Positions 17,278-26,537 of a DNA stretch of 36,708 nucleotides are shown in pieces; within the stretch, counting starts at the first letter, position 1, and each line of letters begins with the position of its first letter. The position numbers and the translations under genes were made by a program. The notes under the pieces are model-generated. The model worked only from the letters and a program-made list of their open reading frames with translations. It searched no databases and was not told where the DNA came from. The DNA is from Candidatus Fermentibacterota bacterium (lineage in GTDB: Bacteria; Fermentibacterota; Fermentibacteria; Fermentibacterales; JCC-6). Location of the stretch: assembly GCA_030609965.1 (NCBI GenBank), contig JAUWSQ010000025.1, forward strand, positions 1 through 36,708, read 5' to 3'.

Positions 17278-17517
17278 ATGCCAACTTACGAATACAGATG
17301 TAGAGCTTGCGGTCACAAGTTTGATGAATTTCATCAGATGAATGATACTGAACAGAGAAAATGCCCCGAATGTGGAAGTACTGCTGAAAAATTGATCGGA
17401 ACAGGTTCCGGGATTATCTTCAAGGGTGCCGGATTCCATGCGACCGACTACGCCAAACCGAAATGCGCCGATAAGCCGGACAGCTGTCCTTCCGGCACCT
17501 GCTGCCGTAACGATTAG
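17278..17517 (+). CDS. FmdB/CxxC_CxxC_SSSS-type zinc ribbon protein
   Basis: This 79-residue protein opens MPTYEYRCRACGHKF, the diagnostic FmdB start, with zinc ligands CRAC and CPEC (about residues 8-11 and 29-32). The GIIFKGAGFHATDYA segment is also typical. The C-terminal tail has further Cys residues (CADKPDSCPSGTCC). FmdB proteins are small predicted regulatory or assembly factors whose role is poorly defined. ATG 17278 is preferred over 17275 and TTG 17263 because AAAGGGA is correctly spaced and the family starts at MPTYEY. Confidence 0.87.
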   Translation: MPTYEYRCRACGHKFDEFHQMNDTEQRKCPECGSTAEKLIGTGSGIIFKGAGFHATDYAKPKCADKPDSCPSGTCCRND

Positions 17518-17584
17518 GGCGTTCTGTCTCTGGTAGTAGTTTTCTTAAAATAGTATATACTAGGCTGTATTTCCCGATTGGCTT

Positions 17585-17600
17585 AAGGAGGTCCGGTCTG
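17585..17600 (+). promoter_or_regulatory. Near-perfect ribosome site (AAGGAGGT) placing the solute-binding protein start at CTG
   Basis: AAGGAGGT at 17585-17592 is 5 bases before an in-frame CTG at 17598. The only other candidate, TTG 17610, is 17 bases from this site, beyond normal spacing. Starting at CTG also adds the Pro-Arg-Lys n-region a signal peptide needs. Confidence 0.6.
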
Positions 17601-18908
17601 CCGAGAAAGTTGCTTCCGATTCTCCTGATTTCACTGCTTGCCTGCGGGAACAACTCCGGCAGCAACAGCGGAGTAACACAGGTTCTCTTCTGGCACGCGA
17701 TGGGCGGCCCTCTGGGAGAATACCTCGAGGATACCCTTATTACCGAATTCAATGCAACCCATCCTGACATAGAAATCATCCCCGTAAGTATGGGTAATTA
17801 CAGGGCTCTCTGTCAGAAAATACTGGCCAGTGTTATGGCGGGAGACACACCAGTAGTGGCCCAGGCATACGAAACCTGGACATCACAGCTCATAAGAGGT
17901 AATGCACTTATTCCATTGGATTCTTTGATGGAGCTTGATTCCGAGGAGATTACCGAACGCTGGAATAACGATTTCTTCCCCGTTTTCCAGCGCAATAATA
18001 CCTATGACGGCCGCATCTACAGTTTCCCTTTCAACAAGAGTGTGCAGGCTCTTTATTACAATGTTGAAATGATGGACAGCCTTGGGCTGCAGCCTCCGGA
18101 AACGTGGGAGGATTACCGGATGGTACTTATGGCACTTACCATAGATGGGAATAATGACGGAGACCTGTCGGACGACTGCGATCGCTGGGGAACCGCATTC
18201 ACTCCCAGCGTAGGGATGTTCGAGAACCTGCTCCTCCAGAGAGGCGGGACACTTCTCAACAGTGACAGCACCAGAACTGCCTTCGCTTCAGCTGAGGGGA
18301 GAGATGCGCTGCAGCTGATGATAGACCTGATATATACAGACGGATCAGCAAGAATCTCCTCTGGATATACGCACCAGAATGATTTTGCTGATGGTACAGT
18401 CGGGATTGTACAGGGATCAACAGTCTCACTGGCTTTCATGGAGCAGAACATGGAACGGATGGAGGAGAACGGGGAGAGAGTTTTTACTTTAGGGATAGCT
18501 CCTCTTCCTCATGACAGGGAACAGGCGGTTATTATTGCTGGAACCAATGTTATCCTGTTTAAATCTGATTCCGCCGAGGTGGAAGCCGCATGGGAATTCA
18601 TCAAATGGTTTACAGAACCCCGTCAGCAGGCAAGATGGAGCGCTGCTTCCGGCTATATCCCGGCAACCAGCAGTTCCCTCGATTATCCCGAGATTCAGGA
18701 ACGCCTTCAGAAATACCCTGGACTGATGGATGTAATGATGCAGGTGGAGTACGCACAATTCGAGCCACAGAGAACATTCTGGTACGATGGCAGATTGTTC
18801 CTGTCCGAAGCTGTTGAAATAGCACTCTACGGAAGAATGAGTGCAGAGGATGCTCTGGGAAGGGCTGCAAGACTAGCAGATGCGGAGCTTGGGTCCGAAC
18901 TGGATTGA
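17598..18908 (+). CDS. ABC-type sugar solute-binding lipoprotein (orphan)
   Basis: With CTG 17598 as start the protein is 436 residues. It has a basic n-region, a hydrophobic segment and a lipobox ending SLLAC at Cys16. The mature part resembles family 1 extracellular solute-binding proteins (MalE/UgpB-like): VLFWHAMGGPLGE, FNATHPDIEI, YSFPFNKSVQALYYN and the WEFIKWFTEP segment are typical. It probably captures a sugar or oligosaccharide for an ABC importer. No permease or ATPase gene is adjacent in this window, so the rest of the transporter must be elsewhere. It is preceded by an 80-base gap with a TATACT-like box near 17561. Confidence 0.87.
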   Translation: MPRKLLPILLISLLACGNNSGSNSGVTQVLFWHAMGGPLGEYLEDTLITEFNATHPDIEIIPVSMGNYRALCQKILASVMAGDTPVVAQAYETWTSQLIRGNALIPLDSLMELDSEEITERWNNDFFPVFQRNNTYDGRIYSFPFNKSVQALYYNVEMMDSLGLQPPETWEDYRMVLMALTIDGNNDGDLSDDCDRWGTAFTPSVGMFENLLLQRGGTLLNSDSTRTAFASAEGRDALQLMIDLIYTDGSARISSGYTHQNDFADGTVGIVQGSTVSLAFMEQNMERMEENGERVFTLGIAPLPHDREQAVIIAGTNVILFKSDSAEVEAAWEFIKWFTEPRQQARWSAASGYIPATSSSLDYPEIQERLQKYPGLMDVMMQVEYAQFEPQRTFWYDGRLFLSEAVEIALYGRMSAEDALGRAARLADAELGSELD

Positions 18909-18933
18909 TTAATACACAATGAAAGGGGAGACG

Positions 18934-19953
18934 ATGAAAAGTAGTTTCCCGGTTCTGATTCTAACCTTGTTCATCGGACTGGCCGGAGCCCAGACGGTAA
19001 CCATTGGGGAAGCCAGAGAAGACCTGAATGAAGATGGGATTCCCGATCATCTGGGTGAAATAATGACTGTTGAAGGAATTGCCACCTGCGAAGGGACTCT
19101 ATTCTCAACAACAGGTTTAAGTTTCTACGTGCAGGATTCCACTGGGGGTATAAACGTTTACGCATACAGTTCTGCAAGCCCCGGAACCATAACGGCCGGA
19201 GAACGATGGAGGATAACCGGCGAGATCATGCAATACAATGGTCTTGTTGAAATATCCCCTGCAGAATCGTCCGATTTTGTTTACATTGACACCCCCGGAG
19301 TTCCACAGCCCCTTCTGCTCGGTCTGAATCAGGGGGTCAGTGAGGGTGTTGAAGGGCTTCTCCTTGTGCTTGGAAGCAGTGCCGCGGGACAATGGGTAAC
19401 CGTTGCCAACAATCCCGAATCTGCAGGAGGAGGTTTCAATTTTAGTGTATGGAACGGACAGACCGCAGTTGCTGTCCGCGTGAATGAATCGACCGGAATC
19501 AGTGTATCGACTATTACAGCGGGAACACGCCTTTTCCTGATCGGCATCGGAGGTCAGTACGATTCGGAACCACCGTACGACAGCGGTTATCAGCTGCTTC
19601 CTCGGTACCAGTCCGATCTGCAGATCTACGAACCTTCCATTTCGAGCGGCTTTCATCTTACGGTGCTTACCGGCAATCCGTTTGCACCTTCACTTGGTGA
19701 AATTCTAAATATGGAGTACGGCGGTTCGTCCGATATGAGGTTTACGCTTACCGTTTTCGATAGATCCGGAAGGGATGTCAGGCATCTTGCCGATTCACGT
19801 CCTGCCGGTGATGTGGTGCAGTGGAACGGAAAGAATGATTCCGGAGAAATTCTTCCAATAGGGCCATATGTGGTTCTACTGGAAGGAGTGGATGCAAGCG
19901 GCAAGCGGTATACGACAACAGAGACAGTTGTCGTAGCGGCTCCGCTGAATTGA
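18934..19953 (+). CDS. Secreted protein with OB-fold and FlgD-like Ig domain
   Basis: The 339-residue product has a signal peptide (about residues 1-19). Residues about 40-120 (GEIMTVEGIATCEG, then FYVQDSTGGINVYA and WRITGEI) look like the OB-fold found in secreted nucleases and DNA-binding proteins such as the YhcR group. Residues about 255-335 (LTVFDRSGRDVRHL then VQWNGKNDSGEILP) match the FlgD Ig-like fold often found at the C-terminus of secreted FCB proteins. No nuclease catalytic domain is present. ATG 18934 is chosen because GGGGAG at 18925-18930 precedes it with good spacing. It starts a run of envelope genes. Confidence 0.7.
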   Translation: MKSSFPVLILTLFIGLAGAQTVTIGEAREDLNEDGIPDHLGEIMTVEGIATCEGTLFSTTGLSFYVQDSTGGINVYAYSSASPGTITAGERWRITGEIMQYNGLVEISPAESSDFVYIDTPGVPQPLLLGLNQGVSEGVEGLLLVLGSSAAGQWVTVANNPESAGGGFNFSVWNGQTAVAVRVNESTGISVSTITAGTRLFLIGIGGQYDSEPPYDSGYQLLPRYQSDLQIYEPSISSGFHLTVLTGNPFAPSLGEILNMEYGGSSDMRFTLTVFDRSGRDVRHLADSRPAGDVVQWNGKNDSGEILPIGPYVVLLEGVDASGKRYTTTETVVVAAPLN

Positions 19954-19963
19954 GGTGGCAATG

Positions 19964-20785
19964 ATGCGTATCAAACCAGCAGTATATTTCTTTGCCCTTC
20001 TGATTCTAGCAGGGCAGTCAGGAGCAGCTTTCGAGGAACTTGAGATTGGCGTAGCCTCCCAGGCCATGGGCGGCATCGGTGTTGTTCTTTTCGGAGCTGA
20101 AATGGCCCTTTTCAATCCCGCTGCCCTGGCGGGAATCAGTGACAGAACCCTGACCATTTCCGGCAGACTTCCGTTTTCGAATATTGACTTTGGAACCTAT
20201 GGAATTGACGGCGCGATTCATCTCAGCGAAAGATGGAACGTTGGTGTAAATCTCCGCTATTTCGGTGGAGATCTCTACAGCGAACAGATGGCCGCGGTTA
20301 CCCTGGCCGGAATGCTTACGGATGACATGTCATTCGGACTGCAACCTGTGTTTTACAGGGCGTCAATCACCGATGGAGTTTCAGAATACGGGAACGCCGC
20401 TACTATGGCAGTGAATATGGGCTTTCAGGTAAGAATGTACAACCGATGGCTTCTTGCCGCATCGGTAAGAAATCCATTCCAGGCAAGACTGGGGGAGAGT
20501 GGTGAATACCTCAGGAGGAGAATTGACGTGGGACTCCGATATGAGCCGGCAACGAGCATGATCTCCGCTCTGACTTTCTCACGGGATTTCAATGGCATGA
20601 GAATTCATGTGGGCCAGTCTCTTCCGCTCGGGTTTGTAACAATACTGGCCGGTGTTCAGAGCAGTCCTGTCACCATATCCGGCGGGTTGGATGCTTCCTT
20701 AGGAGATATCGCACTCAAGTACGCTGTTATCACCCATCCTCAGCTGGACCTTACTCACCAGTTCGGGGTGACTTATGATTTCTAG
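19964..20785 (+). CDS. PorV/PorQ-like outer-membrane beta-barrel protein
   Basis: A 273-residue protein has a signal peptide and then EIGVASQAMGGIGVVLFGAE followed by FNPAALA, the N-terminal pattern of PorV/UPF0164-type barrels (the Asn-Pro-Ala-Ala motif). Alternating strands fill the rest and the last residue is Phe. In Bacteroidota, PorV shuttles type IX secretion cargo, and PorQ-like proteins are related. Its role here is inferred. Start is ATG 19964 (or 19961), with GAGGTGG upstream. The ORF overlaps the next gene by 11 bases, implying translational coupling to the helix-hairpin-helix barrel. Confidence 0.68.
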   Translation: MRIKPAVYFFALLILAGQSGAAFEELEIGVASQAMGGIGVVLFGAEMALFNPAALAGISDRTLTISGRLPFSNIDFGTYGIDGAIHLSERWNVGVNLRYFGGDLYSEQMAAVTLAGMLTDDMSFGLQPVFYRASITDGVSEYGNAATMAVNMGFQVRMYNRWLLAASVRNPFQARLGESGEYLRRRIDVGLRYEPATSMISALTFSRDFNGMRIHVGQSLPLGFVTILAGVQSSPVTISGGLDASLGDIALKYAVITHPQLDLTHQFGVTYDF

Positions 20786-23207
20786 CCTGATACTTGCTGT
20801 CTGCCTGGGTCTCGTCGTCCCGGGAGGGTTCGATCTGAATACGGCAACGCTGCAGGAACTGCAGGAGCTTGATGGGCTCGACTCACAGCAGGCATCCGGC
20901 CTTTATACATATATCTACGAAACAGGCGGTCTCCTGAATATCTATGACGTTATGGAGATACCCGGGTTCGGCGCAGAGGAGCTTGAGTACCTCAGGAATA
21001 TCTGCGTGGTGGTACCCCCCCTCGAGGGGAGAATTTCCCCTGACATAATCAGCATCATGGAGAGGCTTGCAACCGAAGACGGTCCGGGTGACGCTGCGGT
21101 GGACATGTGGGAGAACTATCTTCTTCGCCCCATTCCCATCAATACGGCCACATCCTGGCAGCTTCGAAGCCTGGACAGGGTGAGTCTCATCGATGCCGCT
21201 GCGGTTGAGAGAAGACTGAACACACTGGGACCGGTTTCCAGTGTGTACTCTCTCCGGAATGCTGACGATCTCACGTACTACGGCTTTCGGAATCTCAGGG
21301 ATTATGTATCCGTTCGTGAGCTTGACCTTACTTCCATGGAGCTCTTCGGAAGCTACAGGATGGTAATTGATGGCGGTGACGGCAGAGATAACGATGAAGA
21401 TGGATTGAACATTCTGCTCAGTGATCTCCACTCCGCCATATGTGATCTTGAGGAGGGCGGGAGAGGGTATACCGAGGCTGACAGCATCGCATGGACCGAA
21501 AGACTGGACAGCGAACACACCGAGCTGCTGCAGGCGGTTAACGTAACCGGCTGGGAGCACCGTGTACGTGTGGGGCTTGGCGACAGGTTCCGCGGGGGCA
21601 TCAGACTCTCCCGGGGCAGGAATTCCACCAGCGGGTTCGGACTTGTATCGGATATCGAACTGGGTAATCTGAATAACAGGTTTGATATAGCAAAGGGCTT
21701 TGTTTCGATGGAGAATATCGGGGTTGTGAATCAGGTCGTACTGGGTAACTACAATATCTCTCTGGGTCAGGGACTCATGATCGATAACTCCGATGAACTC
21801 ATGTACAGATCAACGTACCGGACATGGGGTCTGTACCCCGACCTGACCTCCACCCGGCAGTTTGCCCTTATGGGCGGGGCTGTGGAAACGAGGGCAGGTC
21901 CCTTTCTCGTTTACGGTTTCTATTCGAACTCCGCAAGAGACGCACTCAGGAGCATCGATGGGGAACCGAACATACTTGTTATGTCAACAGTCAGAACATG
22001 GCCATACGCTGATGTTGTGAAAGAAACCACCTTCGGCGGGTATGGCTTTTACGATTTTGGCGGATATCTGCCCTGGGGCACCGCACTTGGCCTTGGAGGG
22101 ATGAGAATCACTTACAGCGACTCTCTTGTACCGGACTGGGAGGCGATGGATATCCCCGGGGATGCACAGAACTGGGATTGCCCGGAGTACGATATTCTGA
22201 CAGCGGGGGAAGCATCCTCCTTCATAAGTTTTTCAGCCCAGACAATTCTTGATAATGTGAGTCTGGAAGGGGAATTCGTTCGTCAGGACAATGAAGCGCA
22301 AGCCATGCTTGCAAGGGGCCGATGGCAGAACGATTACTTCTACCTCCTTGGGATCTGGAGGCACTACGACCTTGGTTACAGCAACCCATACAATCGAGGT
22401 TTCACAGAACAGCTGAGATACGATGATACCGTCTTCGAGAAGCCCTATTATCTCAATGACCCGCTCGCGGGTCAGCTTGCGCAGTGGCCAACCCCAAAGC
22501 CTGAAGAGGGTCTTTACATTGAGAGCCGTTTTCAGGTAAGCAGGAGCATCACTTTCACGAAGGTTTACCTTGACATCTGGCGTTCCTTACCCTGGAATTT
22601 TGATAATCACAGGTTCCAGGGAGAGGTTGAATACCGGCCGGATTTCCCTATAAGGTTCAGACTCAAATGCAAATATCAGGAAAAGACCAAGATGCATGAT
22701 GTGATCCCCACCACCTCCCGCACCACTGAATACACCTTCAGGACTTTTTTCCTGCCTTCGAACAGTGATTACTTCGATGTCCAGTTACGGTACGGGATGG
22801 TTGAGCTTACACCTAACCCCCTGTACGGCGACGACAGACTGATGACAGGCGGCTATATAGCTGTCCGGTGGGAGCATAATTTCAGTCAGAACCTCTCCGT
22901 TCTGGGGGGATCGACACTCTGGTCCACCAATGGAATGAGTCAGTGGGAATTCGAAGATACGGGTATAGATTTCCTGGATGGTGACGGCACAAAATTCTAT
23001 GTGACCATAAAGAACAATCTATCAGACAATCTTCAGTTCAGACTGAGGGTATTAAGAAAAGATACATTTTATCCCCGAACCGGTCTTTACAGACCCGACC
23101 CCGATGATGCCTTCTATTATGAGGGTGATCCGGGCAGCCCGGTGAGGGATTTTTGCGATCACGTTACAGATTACGGCATCCGATGTCAGATGGATTTCCG
23201 CTGGTAG
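20775..23207 (+). CDS. Helix-hairpin-helix protein with large C-terminal beta-barrel-like region
   Basis: The 810-residue product has a signal-like N-terminus. Two ComEA-type helix-hairpin-helix units follow: the first around residues 19-75 (DLNTATLQELQELDGLDSQQA, PGFGAEELEYL) and the second around 115-165 (PINTATSWQLRSLDRVS). From about residue 220 the chain is rich in alternating strands and aromatic residues, ending CQMDFRW, as expected of an outer-membrane barrel. ComEA-type units bind double-stranded DNA in competence systems. Such fusions occur as uncharacterised proteins in FCB bacteria. Its exact function is unknown. Confidence 0.72.
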   Translation: MISSLILAVCLGLVVPGGFDLNTATLQELQELDGLDSQQASGLYTYIYETGGLLNIYDVMEIPGFGAEELEYLRNICVVVPPLEGRISPDIISIMERLATEDGPGDAAVDMWENYLLRPIPINTATSWQLRSLDRVSLIDAAAVERRLNTLGPVSSVYSLRNADDLTYYGFRNLRDYVSVRELDLTSMELFGSYRMVIDGGDGRDNDEDGLNILLSDLHSAICDLEEGGRGYTEADSIAWTERLDSEHTELLQAVNVTGWEHRVRVGLGDRFRGGIRLSRGRNSTSGFGLVSDIELGNLNNRFDIAKGFVSMENIGVVNQVVLGNYNISLGQGLMIDNSDELMYRSTYRTWGLYPDLTSTRQFALMGGAVETRAGPFLVYGFYSNSARDALRSIDGEPNILVMSTVRTWPYADVVKETTFGGYGFYDFGGYLPWGTALGLGGMRITYSDSLVPDWEAMDIPGDAQNWDCPEYDILTAGEASSFISFSAQTILDNVSLEGEFVRQDNEAQAMLARGRWQNDYFYLLGIWRHYDLGYSNPYNRGFTEQLRYDDTVFEKPYYLNDPLAGQLAQWPTPKPEEGLYIESRFQVSRSITFTKVYLDIWRSLPWNFDNHRFQGEVEYRPDFPIRFRLKCKYQEKTKMHDVIPTTSRTTEYTFRTFFLPSNSDYFDVQLRYGMVELTPNPLYGDDRLMTGGYIAVRWEHNFSQNLSVLGGSTLWSTNGMSQWEFEDTGIDFLDGDGTKFYVTIKNNLSDNLQFRLRVLRKDTFYPRTGLYRPDPDDAFYYEGDPGSPVRDFCDHVTDYGIRCQMDFRW

Positions 23208-23219
23208 GGTGGAGGAAGA

Positions 23220-24446
23220 ATGAGCATTATTGCAGCAGGAATATTATCGTTTTTGATTACCGGACTTCCCGAAGTCATGTGGCTCGGTAACCCGGTAGGC
23301 TCCGCTTCAGCCGTATCTTGCGGTATGGGTGGTAGCGGTTTTATGGAGGTATCCGCCCTTGGGATACTGGTAAATCCCTCTCTTCTGGGTATTTCAGAGC
23401 GTGGGTTACAGGTTGAATTAGCGGCCGGTATGGATCTTTTTGTTGAGAAACGGACCAGGCGTGTTTACGATCAGTTCGAAAGCTCCATCGGTGAGTCCGA
23501 AATAGCCTTCAACAAGGGTATTGAGTTCTTTCCCGGCGGGGTTGCTCTCGCCATCAGGGGCTGGGACGGTCTTCCGGAATCCCTGGCCTTTGCAGCCGGC
23601 CTCCGGGTACCGGCATTTTACGGGTACAGCTATGAGCGCACCATGAGGGACGCTGCCTACGTAATAACCGGAGATGAAAGACTTGATGTATCCGGTATAC
23701 TGAGTGAATTCACTCTGGCTGTATCCTTTATCCCCTCTGATGTTTTTTCCTTTGGCCTCGCAGGGGGTTACATTACGGGATCCCGGGATGTTACATGGGA
23801 AGTAACACATGTCGATACCTCTCTTGACAGCACATATTCGCATCGCAGTGAATCAGCTTCAGGTATTGTGACAAGAGGTTCGATACTGTTCTCGCCTGAC
23901 GATAGAGTTTTTGTCAGCGCAGCCATCGACTATCCGATGCCTCTTTCGATTTCTCCCCGGTCTGACGGTGATCCTATCGCCTGGAATGTGCTTTCCGAAA
24001 CGGATTATGATCTGGATATGCCGATGACCATGCGGCTAGGCTCGCTCTACGTTCCGGGAAACAGCCTTAGATCAAGATTCACAGGAGAGTTCTTCTGGAG
24101 TTCGGATGGTTCCCTGGAATTCGAGGGGGAGAATCTCGGCCTGAAGAATTCCTGGGGAATTAACGCTGGAGTTGAGAATACGCTTCCCGGAGGTCCGGTG
24201 GCAAGGTTCGGCTTCGGCTACAGACGCTCAAATATAGCGAGCGCTCTTGACAGAATGAATTTCACAACGGGGCTGGGTTTCTGCATAGGAGATTATAACC
24301 TCGACCTCGGGGCAAGTTTCTCTCCTGACAGATGGAGGCAGACCGAGATCACCGGTCTTCCATCATTCGTTTCGGGAGACAGCCTGACCATCGAGGAAAC
24401 GGATACTAAGGTGATGTTCTCTATCAGCCGAGTATTTGACTTGTAG
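23220..24446 (+). CDS. Predicted outer-membrane barrel protein (OmpP1/FadL- or PorV-like)
   Basis: The 408-residue protein begins with a hydrophobic segment and the pattern NPVGSASAVSCGMGGSGF with ILVNPSLLG, similar to the Asn-Pro motif of FadL/PorV-like barrels. The rest is beta-strand-rich with Gly and aromatic girdles and ends with RVFDL. A GGAGGAAG ribosome site precedes ATG 23220, 12 bases after the helix-hairpin-helix barrel gene. The exact transport or secretion role is not identifiable. Confidence 0.68.
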   Translation: MSIIAAGILSFLITGLPEVMWLGNPVGSASAVSCGMGGSGFMEVSALGILVNPSLLGISERGLQVELAAGMDLFVEKRTRRVYDQFESSIGESEIAFNKGIEFFPGGVALAIRGWDGLPESLAFAAGLRVPAFYGYSYERTMRDAAYVITGDERLDVSGILSEFTLAVSFIPSDVFSFGLAGGYITGSRDVTWEVTHVDTSLDSTYSHRSESASGIVTRGSILFSPDDRVFVSAAIDYPMPLSISPRSDGDPIAWNVLSETDYDLDMPMTMRLGSLYVPGNSLRSRFTGEFFWSSDGSLEFEGENLGLKNSWGINAGVENTLPGGPVARFGFGYRRSNIASALDRMNFTTGLGFCIGDYNLDLGASFSPDRWRQTEITGLPSFVSGDSLTIEETDTKVMFSISRVFDL

Positions 24447-24459
24447 GCGGGAGGAAAAA

Positions 24460-26064
24460 GTGAGAATACTGCTACCTGCTCTGCTGTTTGCCCTGACCTT
24501 TGCGGCAGGCGCGGATACCATATATCTGAATATCCTGCACACAAACGATATACATGGCGGAATAGTGCCAAGGGAAGCTACTTTCATGAATCCTGATTTT
24601 CCTCCCATGATCGGCGGCGGCGCATACATATGCTCGTACGTTGATGGAGTCCGGGAGGAGTGCAGCGAAAACGGTGAATACTGCCTTCTGATAGATGCAG
24701 GTGATATTTACCAGGGAACACCTACCGGGAATTACGAAACCGGAGAATTCGTAATGGAGTGGATGAACGCCGCGGGTTACGACATGATGACCCTCGGCAA
24801 TCATGATTTTGATGACGGGACTCAGAATGCACTGGATCTTTGCGAGCAGGCTGATTTTCCGATTATCTGCACGAATTTTGTGGATTCCACTACCGGGGAG
24901 ATCCCCTATCCCATAATTCCTTACCAGATAATCGAGTACGACGGTGTGAAGATAGCTTTCATAGGCCTTGCAACACCAGATACTTATGGACTTGTCACCC
25001 CTGCGCTTCTCGGAGACTATATCTTCCTGAATGAAGTCGAGTGTACCGAAAGGTACATAGAGGAAGTTGAGGATCAGGGGGCCGACATAATCATTCTGGT
25101 TTCCCATCTCGGTCAGCCGGGAGACCCTGATAAATACCTTGAAAGGGTTTACGAAGCGTGGAACGCGGGAGAGGAGTATACGAAAGATTTCAGCATGAAT
25201 CATGCCGAACTCACGTGCCTTGTCCCCGGTATTGATCTTATAGTGTCAGGGCATACTCATCTCGGATTCGCTGAACCATGGGTAAGCCCGGTGAATCATA
25301 CTCTGGTAGTCCAGGGATACGCCAACGGAACAGGTATCGGCCGTATCCGGCTGGCAATTGATACGGATACAAAGACCCTTATCGGATACGATCTCCCCGA
25401 GGGAGAGGAGTACGTCAGCCTTCTTCATGATGAATTCTGGCCGGATCCAGAGATAGCGGAGATGATAGAAGGTTTCAGATCCATAGCCGAAGCAGGGATG
25501 GATCAGGTGCTGGCCCAGGCCGCCGAACAGATACCAAGAGGGAATGCAGAACATCCCCTCGGCAGACTTATCGCTGATGCCATGCTCTGGAGTACCAATT
25601 CTGATGTTGCCCTCATGAATCGCGGCGGTATTAGGGCTGCTATTCCGAGAGGTCCCATAACTCAAAGGGTTGTATACCAGGCGATCCCATTCGAAGAGGA
25701 TCTCTTCATTCTGGAGCTGACGGGAGCCGAGCTCAAAGCAATACTCGAGACCGGTATGCAGGGACGCCGCCGGGATATGGAAATAGGTGGGGTTACTGCA
25801 GATCGTAATCAGGCGATGCCCGACGGCGAGAAGATAGAGAACATGTTAGTAGGCGGAGAACTGCTGGACCTTGAAAGGACTTACCGATTCGTTACCTCAG
25901 GATATCTTGCTCAGGGTAATGTAGGTTACGATCTTATGCTTGAGCACGAAGCGGTTCCTGCGAACATTACTCTGATGGAAGCGGTTACCGCCTATATAAC
26001 TGAGCTGGGAGAGATTGAAGCTGACAACTTCACGAGGATCATCTGGATAGAAGAACCCAGATAA
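24460..26064 (+). CDS. UshA-like 5'-nucleotidase/metallophosphoesterase, exported
   Basis: This 534-residue enzyme has a signal peptide (1-18) and an N-terminal calcineurin-like phosphatase domain with HTNDIHGG (Asp30, His32), IDAGD (Asp82), GNHDFD (Asn114, His115), VSHLG (His216) and SGHTHLGF (His265, His267). The C-terminal 5'-nucleotidase domain (about 355-510) has NRGGIRA and the IPFEEDL segment that forms the nucleobase pocket. It should cleave extracellular or periplasmic nucleotides to nucleosides and phosphate. The start is GTG 24460 with GGGAGG 5 bases upstream. It ends the envelope run. Confidence 0.9.
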   Translation: MRILLPALLFALTFAAGADTIYLNILHTNDIHGGIVPREATFMNPDFPPMIGGGAYICSYVDGVREECSENGEYCLLIDAGDIYQGTPTGNYETGEFVMEWMNAAGYDMMTLGNHDFDDGTQNALDLCEQADFPIICTNFVDSTTGEIPYPIIPYQIIEYDGVKIAFIGLATPDTYGLVTPALLGDYIFLNEVECTERYIEEVEDQGADIIILVSHLGQPGDPDKYLERVYEAWNAGEEYTKDFSMNHAELTCLVPGIDLIVSGHTHLGFAEPWVSPVNHTLVVQGYANGTGIGRIRLAIDTDTKTLIGYDLPEGEEYVSLLHDEFWPDPEIAEMIEGFRSIAEAGMDQVLAQAAEQIPRGNAEHPLGRLIADAMLWSTNSDVALMNRGGIRAAIPRGPITQRVVYQAIPFEEDLFILELTGAELKAILETGMQGRRRDMEIGGVTADRNQAMPDGEKIENMLVGGELLDLERTYRFVTSGYLAQGNVGYDLMLEHEAVPANITLMEAVTAYITELGEIEADNFTRIIWIEEPR

Positions 26065-26082
26065 ATCCTTCTTAGGGATCGC

Positions 26083-26523
26083 ATGAAAAGATGCTTCCGC
26101 CGCGGCAGGCTGGTACTTGCAATTCTCCTGGGAGTTCCTGCCGGCCTGATGTTTCTATTTTCGATTGCCCGGCCCATTATGGGCAGCACCGAGAACTACA
26201 TCGATCCCGTACTCTCAGCATCATGTCATAGAATACCTTCAAGATGCATAACTTTTCCCTGGGGAATATCGGGGTTGTGCGCAAGATGCACTGCCTTCTG
26301 GTCAGGTCTGGCGACCGGAATCCTCCTGATGTACAGACCGATGATCCGTTTCCCGTTCTGGACCGGTTTCCCCCTCCTGCTACCGCTTATAGCAGATGGG
26401 CTTCTGCAGTACCATTCTATGTACGAGAGCAGTAACTTCTTACGATCGGTTACCGGCCTTGCAGCAGGTTTCGGCATTGCCGTAATAATTTTTGGAAAAA
26501 CGTGCCCGGAAGATATGGAATAG
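26083..26523 (+). CDS. DUF2085 membrane protein
   Basis: The 146-residue protein has about four hydrophobic segments and the family signature SASCHRIPSRC followed by GLCARCTAFWSG, with conserved Cys and His that suggest a metal or redox site. DUF2085 proteins are short membrane proteins of unknown role in many bacteria and archaea. It follows the nucleotidase after 18 bases and converges on the C25 peptidase gene, whose end is 15 bases away. Confidence 0.82.
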   Translation: MKRCFRRGRLVLAILLGVPAGLMFLFSIARPIMGSTENYIDPVLSASCHRIPSRCITFPWGISGLCARCTAFWSGLATGILLMYRPMIRFPFWTGFPLLLPLIADGLLQYHSMYESSNFLRSVTGLAAGFGIAVIIFGKTCPEDME

Positions 26524-26537
26524 ATTTCAGATATCAG

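Noticed and set aside
20883..21560. 225-residue open frame on the - strand opposite the helix-hairpin-helix gene
   Set aside because: It lies fully inside a well-supported + strand gene, has no ribosome site or recognisable domain, and its composition is that of an antisense shadow.
24472..25203. 243-residue open frame on the - strand opposite the 5'-nucleotidase gene
   Set aside because: The + strand encodes the catalytic metal motifs of a clear enzyme; the antisense frame has no motif, signal peptide or ribosome site.
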